This document shows positions 50,244-54,199 of a stretch of 54,199 bases of DNA, piece by piece. The stretch spans positions 1 through 54,199 of the forward strand of contig JBBIQS010000056.1 of NCBI GenBank assembly GCA_037442205.1, written 5' to 3'. A model generated the notes under the pieces. That model was not told the DNA's origin. It ran no database searches and saw nothing but the letters and a program-made list of their open reading frames with translations. The translations under genes were made by a program, and so were the position numbers. The first letter of the stretch is position 1. Every line of letters starts with the position of its first letter. The stretch comes from JBBIQS01 sp037442205 (GTDB taxonomy: Bacteria > Myxococcota > Myxococcia > Myxococcales > UBA5297).

Positions 50244-51889
50244 TCCAGTACCGAGAGCGGATTGGCCGGGTCGGCGATGTAGGCCGCGGTCCGGGCGGCC
50301 AGCGCCTGCTGGGTCAGGGTGGGATTGAAGGCGGTGGAGGTCGGGAACACCGAGCCGTCGGCGATCCAGACGTTCTCGAGCGCGTGCAGCCGGCACCAGG
50401 GATCGGTGATCGAGGAGCTGGGATCGGCGCCCATCCGCGCGGTGCCCATCAGGTGCTTGGTCTCGGGCACGCCGAACTGCCTGGCCATGTCCACGTCCAT
50501 CACCGAGCTGGCGCCGGCGGCCTCGGCGATGCGCCGCAGCTTGGGGGAATAGCGGTCGATCACCGCCTGGTCGTGGGGATGGCGCTGGTAGGTCAGCCGG
50601 GCCACCGGCCGGCCGTAGACGTCGCGCACCTTGGGATCGAGCTCGACGCGGTTGCCGGCCACCGGCATGTCCTCGCCCATCATCGACACCGTGGTCATGT
50701 TGCGGCGGAAGCGGCCGTCCTTCATCAGCGCCGAGTGCAGCAGCCACGGGTAGCTCGCGCCCTCCTCGACCGGCTGCAGCTGCCCTCCCAGCTCGACGTA
50801 GCCGCCGCGGACGAAGCCCGGGCTGCCGTCGGAGACGGTGAAGTCGGCCAGAGCATGGGTGACGATGCGCCCGCGGTAGCCGCGCAACTCCTTGTCGAAG
50901 AGCGCCACCGCCGAGAAGACGGTGTGGAACATCAGGTAGCGGCCGACCAACCCGCTCCGGTTGCCCAATCCGTCGGGATGGGCGGCGCTCGAGGAAGCCA
51001 GCAGCAGGCGCGCGGTCTCGATGGCGTTGGCCGCCAGGATCACCTGCTTCGCCGTCAGCCGGCACTCGTCGCCGTGGCGATCGAGATACCGGACTCCGCT
51101 GGCCCGCTCGCCGCTGGGCTCGGTCTCCACCGCGGTGACGCAGCACTCGGCGAGCAAGGTGCAGTTGCCGGTGAGCAGCGCGTCGCGCACCGCGGTCACC
51201 GCCGTCGAGCCCTTGGCGTTGACCGGGCAGCCGCAGCGGCAGAAGCCGCAGTCCACGCACGCCGGCCGCCCGCGATAGGCGACCGAGTTGATCGCCATCG
51301 GCATCGGGTGCGGGTGGTAGCCCAGCGAGCGCGCCCCCTCGGCCAAGAGCAGCGCCGCCTTGGGCGGATAGCCCGGCGGCATCGGATAGGGACCGCGCGA
51401 CTCAGCGAAAGGATCCGACCCGGCCGCTCCCTGGATGCCGATCAACTGTTCGGTCCAGTCGTAGTACGGAGCCAGCTCGTCGTAGGAGATGGGCCAGTCG
51501 ACCACCTCAGCGCCATCGACCCGGCCGAAGGTGGAGAGCAGCCTCAGGTCCGCGGCCTGCACCCGCGGAGAATCGCCGTCATAGTGGACGGTGCCCCCGC
51601 CCACGCAGACCCCCAGCCCCTGGACCTCGCGCTGGGCGGCGGCCTGGTCGGCCCGCTCACGGAAGGTGCGCGGCTCGATCATCGGGTCGTGGAAGCAGAA
51701 GTAGCGCCGCAGCTTGATCTCGTCGTTGCCGAAGAGCGAGCCGGTCAGCATCGGCTCGGCGAGCGTCGGGAACGGATTGCGCCCCTTCTCCAGCAGCGCG
51801 ACCTTGAAGCCGCGCGCGGCGAGCAGCGCCGCCGCCACTCCGCCTCCGGCGCCCGAGCCGACGATGGCCACATCGAAGTCGGCGGCCAT
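50240..51889 (-). CDS. GMC-family FAD-dependent oxidoreductase (second module)
   Basis: 549 residues. FAD Rossmann motif VAIVGSGAGGGV (7-18) with E34; second FAD motif CVGGGTVHYDG (95-105). The C-terminal GMC domain has the classic HLMGTARMGADP, the dehydrogenase His region, and WIADGSVFPTSTAFNPTLT near the end. A Cys cluster C211-x2-C214-x2-C217-x-C219-x-C221 matches the position of that in the first GMC protein and may hold an iron-sulfur cluster. No signal peptide; the upstream subunit-3-like protein with a Tat signal (1-base TGATG overlap) is the probable export partner. Substrate unknown. Family identification is firm. Confidence 0.92.
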   Translation of the reverse strand: MAADFDVAIVGSGAGGGVAAALLAARGFKVALLEKGRNPFPTLAEPMLTGSLFGNDEIKLRRYFCFHDPMIEPRTFRERADQAAAQREVQGLGVCVGGGTVHYDGDSPRVQAADLRLLSTFGRVDGAEVVDWPISYDELAPYYDWTEQLIGIQGAAGSDPFAESRGPYPMPPGYPPKAALLLAEGARSLGYHPHPMPMAINSVAYRGRPACVDCGFCRCGCPVNAKGSTAVTAVRDALLTGNCTLLAECCVTAVETEPSGERASGVRYLDRHGDECRLTAKQVILAANAIETARLLLASSSAAHPDGLGNRSGLVGRYLMFHTVFSAVALFDKELRGYRGRIVTHALADFTVSDGSPGFVRGGYVELGGQLQPVEEGASYPWLLHSALMKDGRFRRNMTTVSMMGEDMPVAGNRVELDPKVRDVYGRPVARLTYQRHPHDQAVIDRYSPKLRRIAEAAGASSVMDVDMARQFGVPETKHLMGTARMGADPSSSITDPWCRLHALENVWIADGSVFPTSTAFNPTLTQQALAARTAAYIADPANPLSVLE

Positions 51890-52620
51890 CAGCCTTCCTC
51901 CGGGTTGGCCATCTGCTGCGCTGAGTAGCCGAGCGGCTGGCGATCGCCCTCGTAGGAGATCCCCTTCCAGCCCAGGTAGTCCTTGTTGCCGCCGTAGACC
52001 GGATCGCCGTAGGTCCCCTCGACCGCGTGCTGGTAGGCGAGGTTGACGAACTCCGGATCGTGAGCGCCGACCAGGGCGTGCCGCTCGTCGAAGGGCAGGA
52101 AGGCGAAGCCGCGCTGGCGCTTGGCTTGAGCCGCGGCCTCGAGCGCCTCGAGGTTCTCCTCGTAGATCTCGGTCAACCCCTTCACCGGCCCGTTGAACTC
52201 GCGCTCCGGGATGCCCAGCGAGCCTTCGAGGTAGGTGCGCCAGCGGATCTCCTCGACCCGGGTCAGCCGCTGGAAGCTGGAGAAGTTGTCGGCGCCGCCG
52301 TGGCGCCCGGAATAGGGGCCGCCGGCGAAGATGCGCGGCGGGTTGACCCTGAAGGCGCCCAGGAGCTGATCGAGGTAGAAGGCGGCACGGGTCGCGGTCG
52401 CTCCCGGCAGCGGCTTGTCGGCCGGAATTAGCGCGTCGAACAGCGCCGCCAGCTGAGCGAAGCGCTCCGGCGCGAAGGTGGTCTTGGGAGGAATGACCCA
52501 GGGGCCGATCTTCAGCTCCTGAGGGTCCTGGGGCCCGCAGCCGGCCAGTGGCGAGGAGCACACCAGCACCACGGCGCCCCCGAGGAAGGTGCGGCGGCTG
52601 AGATTTTGAGCGTCCTGCAA
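51889..52620 (-). CDS. Gluconate 2-dehydrogenase subunit 3-like lipoprotein with Tat signal
   Basis: 243 residues. N-terminus NLSRRTFLGGAVVLV is a twin-arginine signal that ends in a lipobox (PLAGC), so the protein is probably Tat-exported and lipidated. The body carries the family's 'G.PVYGGNKDYLGWKG' motif near the C-terminus and early FAQLAALFDALIPAD. The start is taken as TTG 52620 because GGAGG (52629-52633 on the opposite strand) lies 8 bases before it and no ATG or GTG is closer. It is the first gene of the subunit-3/GMC/cytochrome module and probably escorts the flavoprotein across the inner membrane. Confidence 0.85.
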   Translation of the reverse strand: MQDAQNLSRRTFLGGAVVLVCSSPLAGCGPQDPQELKIGPWVIPPKTTFAPERFAQLAALFDALIPADKPLPGATATRAAFYLDQLLGAFRVNPPRIFAGGPYSGRHGGADNFSSFQRLTRVEEIRWRTYLEGSLGIPEREFNGPVKGLTEIYEENLEALEAAAQAKRQRGFAFLPFDERHALVGAHDPEFVNLAYQHAVEGTYGDPVYGGNKDYLGWKGISYEGDRQPLGYSAQQMANPEEG

Positions 52621-52728
52621 CTGCCGATCCTCCGTCTGATGAGCAGCTGACAATCCGCTGTTGGAGACACCGAGGTCAAGCGGCAGAAGCCGTGAGGCGG
52701 CACCGGCTGGCGGCCAGCAGGCGCCTGT

Positions 52729-52758
52729 TTGACCGGCTGCTGTGACGCTCACTAGATT
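52729..52758 (+). promoter_or_regulatory. Predicted promoter of the surface-protein gene
   Basis: TTGACC (-35, 52729-52734, 5/6 match), 18-base spacer, TAGATT (-10, 52753-52758, 4/6 match). The start codon follows about 47 bases later. The gap is divergent with the second GMC module; no matching promoter was found for the other direction. Confidence 0.45.
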
Positions 52759-52805
52759 GGCCTTCCCCCGAGTCCCCCCCTGACAACTCGGCGGCAGGAG
52801 CCCCC

Positions 52806-54199
52806 GTGCATCCATCTCGTTGGCTAGTTCTCGCAGCTTTCGCGCTGTCGGCTTCCGCGTCTGCCCAAGTACCTCACCTGATCGGCTACCAAGGCCGCCT
52901 GTTGAAGGCAGACGGCACGCCCGAGATCGGGAGCAAGAGCTTCGCCTTCTCGCTCTTCTCCGCCGACTCAGGCGGCACCGCGATCTGGAGCGAGACCCAG
53001 ACATTGGCGCTGAGCGACGGCTACTACGCCACGATGCTCGGCAGCACCCAGCCGCTCGACTCCACGGTCCTCGACGGCCGGCTGCTGTACCTGGAGCTGT
53101 CCATCGACGGCACCGCCCTCAGCCCGCGGCAGCAGGTCGCCTCGGTGCCCTACGCGGTGATGGCTGGAGGCGTAAAGGGCGGAGTGGTCGATGCCGCCGA
53201 GCTGCGGGTCGGTGGGACCACGGTGATCGACTCCACCGGCAAGCTGACCGGTCCGGCCACGGCGAGCTACAGCGCCGGCTCGGGACTGAGCCTGAATGGC
53301 ACCGCCTTCTCGTTGGTGACCACCTGCTCAGCCGACCAAGTGCTGCGCTGGAACGGCACCGACTGGCTGTGCGCCGACGCCATCAACCTGATCGCCGGCG
53401 ACGGCCTGCTGCGCTCCGGCGCGACCCTGGCGGTGATGCCCTGCGCCGCCGGCCAGATCCTCAAGCACAATGGAACCAGCTGGACCTGCGCCGCCGACGA
53501 CAAGAATCCGGGCACCGTGACCGCGGTGACCGCCGCGCCCGGAAGCCCGCTGTCGGTGACCAACGGCAGCTCGACCCCGGAGATCGCGATCGCCAAGGCC
53601 AGCGCCAGCAGCGACGGCTACCTGAGCGCCGCCGACTACCAGGCCTTCGCGGGCAAGGCCGCGGGCAGCGGGGGCACCGGCTACATCCAGAACCAGAGCG
53701 CCGGCCCGCAGGCCAACGCCAACTTCGTGATCAGCGGCAGCGGAACTGCCAACGGAGGCTTGGTCTCCTCGGGCCGGACCAGCGCTATCGGCGCACCCGG
53801 GAACTCCGCCCTGGCTGCGACCGGTGCCGCCTTCGGTCCTTGCTCCGGCTCGGTCTCGATCGCCGCCGGCACCGACAGCCTGATCGGCGATGGCGCCGCC
53901 AAGTTCGCCAGCGAGCTCGCCATGGGCGACGTCGTCGTGCTCACCTCGGGCGGCGGCAGCCAGTACTTCCAGGTGCAGAGCGTGTCCGGCGATTCCGCGG
54001 CCAAAGTGAGCCCGGCCGCTCCGGTCGGCGTGCTGATGGGCTCAATGCGGGTCCAGAAGCCCGTCGCCCAGCTGCTCAAGAACGGCGGCGCTCCGGCGAT
54101 GGTGGTCAGCGGTCAGGGCTTCGTCGGCATCGGAACCGCTCCCGAGGTCGAACTCGACGTCCGCGGCAACGTGAGCGTGAACGGCTTCCTGAATTACCG
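52806..54199 (+). CDS. Secreted tail-fibre-like surface protein (3' end cut by window)
   Basis: 464 codons are present and the frame runs off the window. The GTG start at 52806 has AGGAG upstream. A cleavable signal peptide (about 1-21, ending SASASAQ) precedes IGYQGRLLKADGTPEIGSKS, the 'YQGRL.d..G.p..G' opening found in many large myxobacterial and other surface proteins. A domain with SVPYAVMAGG follows (about 115-122). Two repeats of the type 'QVLRWNGTDWLC' and 'QILKHNGTSWTC' (about 178-225) lead into Ser/Gly/Ala-rich beta-structure, ending VGIGTAPEVELDVRG, which resembles the neck of tail-fibre/intramolecular-chaperone proteins. Probably a trimeric surface fibre; function unknown. The C-terminal domain lies outside the window. 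Confidence 0.85.
   Translation, partial: MHPSRWLVLAAFALSASASAQVPHLIGYQGRLLKADGTPEIGSKSFAFSLFSADSGGTAIWSETQTLALSDGYYATMLGSTQPLDSTVLDGRLLYLELSIDGTALSPRQQVASVPYAVMAGGVKGGVVDAAELRVGGTTVIDSTGKLTGPATASYSAGSGLSLNGTAFSLVTTCSADQVLRWNGTDWLCADAINLIAGDGLLRSGATLAVMPCAAGQILKHNGTSWTCAADDKNPGTVTAVTAAPGSPLSVTNGSSTPEIAIAKASASSDGYLSAADYQAFAGKAAGSGGTGYIQNQSAGPQANANFVISGSGTANGGLVSSGRTSAIGAPGNSALAATGAAFGPCSGSVSIAAGTDSLIGDGAAKFASELAMGDVVVLTSGGGSQYFQVQSVSGDSAAKVSPAAPVGVLMGSMRVQKPVAQLLKNGGAPAMVVSGQGFVGIGTAPEVELDVRGNVSVNGFLNY

Overview
The window is very GC-rich, almost all coding, and carries a gene set typical of a Deltaproteobacteria/Myxococcota-type Gram-negative: many outer-membrane and periplasmic lipoproteins (several with Asp/Gly/Pro-rich linkers), a myxobacterial-style Ser/Thr kinase, multihaem c-type cytochromes, a membrane 'fused spermidine synthase', DUF3014 and DUF971 proteins, and large secreted repeat proteins. 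No rRNA, tRNA, CRISPR array, prophage, integrase or insertion sequence was recognised. I read this as chromosomal core plus lineage-specific surface and redox genes. The species assignment is an inference from gene content only.

Layout. 1-1480: the end of a chemotaxis cheW-cheR unit (cheR is cut by the window edge). 1659-10574, all on the minus strand: a fused NuoE/NuoF-like flavoprotein, a PKD lipoprotein, a 1040-residue lipoprotein that joins an HExxH peptidase, a beta-propeller and a C-terminal beta-barrel, a further lipoprotein, and a hypothetical gene. 10677-15714: a tight five-gene redox operon (Rieske, cytochrome b, 7-haem cytochrome c, Tat-exported subunit-3-like protein, GMC flavoprotein). 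It looks like a quinol:cytochrome c type complex linked to a periplasmic sugar or alcohol dehydrogenase. 15781-25784: methyltransferase, apaG, fused spermidine synthase, DUF3014, cstA, glutathione peroxidase, PAS histidine kinase and esterase. 25863-29140: a kinase with a His-Gly repeat and two zinc ribbons, an ATP-grasp enzyme and an STN lipoprotein. 29308-32650: a 2-oxo-acid dehydrogenase E1alpha-E1beta-E2 operon without E3. 32655-38372: site-2 protease, DUF971, ABC exporter, sspB-smpB (trans-translation and ClpXP delivery) and an MBL-fold hydrolase. 38386-46173: a single 2595-residue lipoprotein. 46326-49566: panB-panC behind a long structured leader, a deoxynucleoside kinase and a small gene with its own promoter and putative operator. 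49668-52620: a second GMC/subunit-3/6-haem cytochrome module. 52806-end: a large secreted tail-fibre-like surface protein, cut by the window edge.

How the genes work together. The two GMC modules share a logic: a Tat-signal small subunit carries a leaderless flavoprotein to the periplasm, and a multihaem cytochrome takes the electrons. Only the first is built into an operon with a Rieske/cytochrome b pair. sspB and smpB feed ssrA-tagged proteins to ClpXP. panB and panC supply pantothenate for CoA, which the neighbouring metabolic genes (E1/E2) also need. Start codons were set by ribosome-binding sites where visible. Several genes probably begin with TTG, and one probably with CTG. Intergenic gaps are short: the only stretch over 300 bases without a gene is 48072-48395, which holds the panB promoter and leader.
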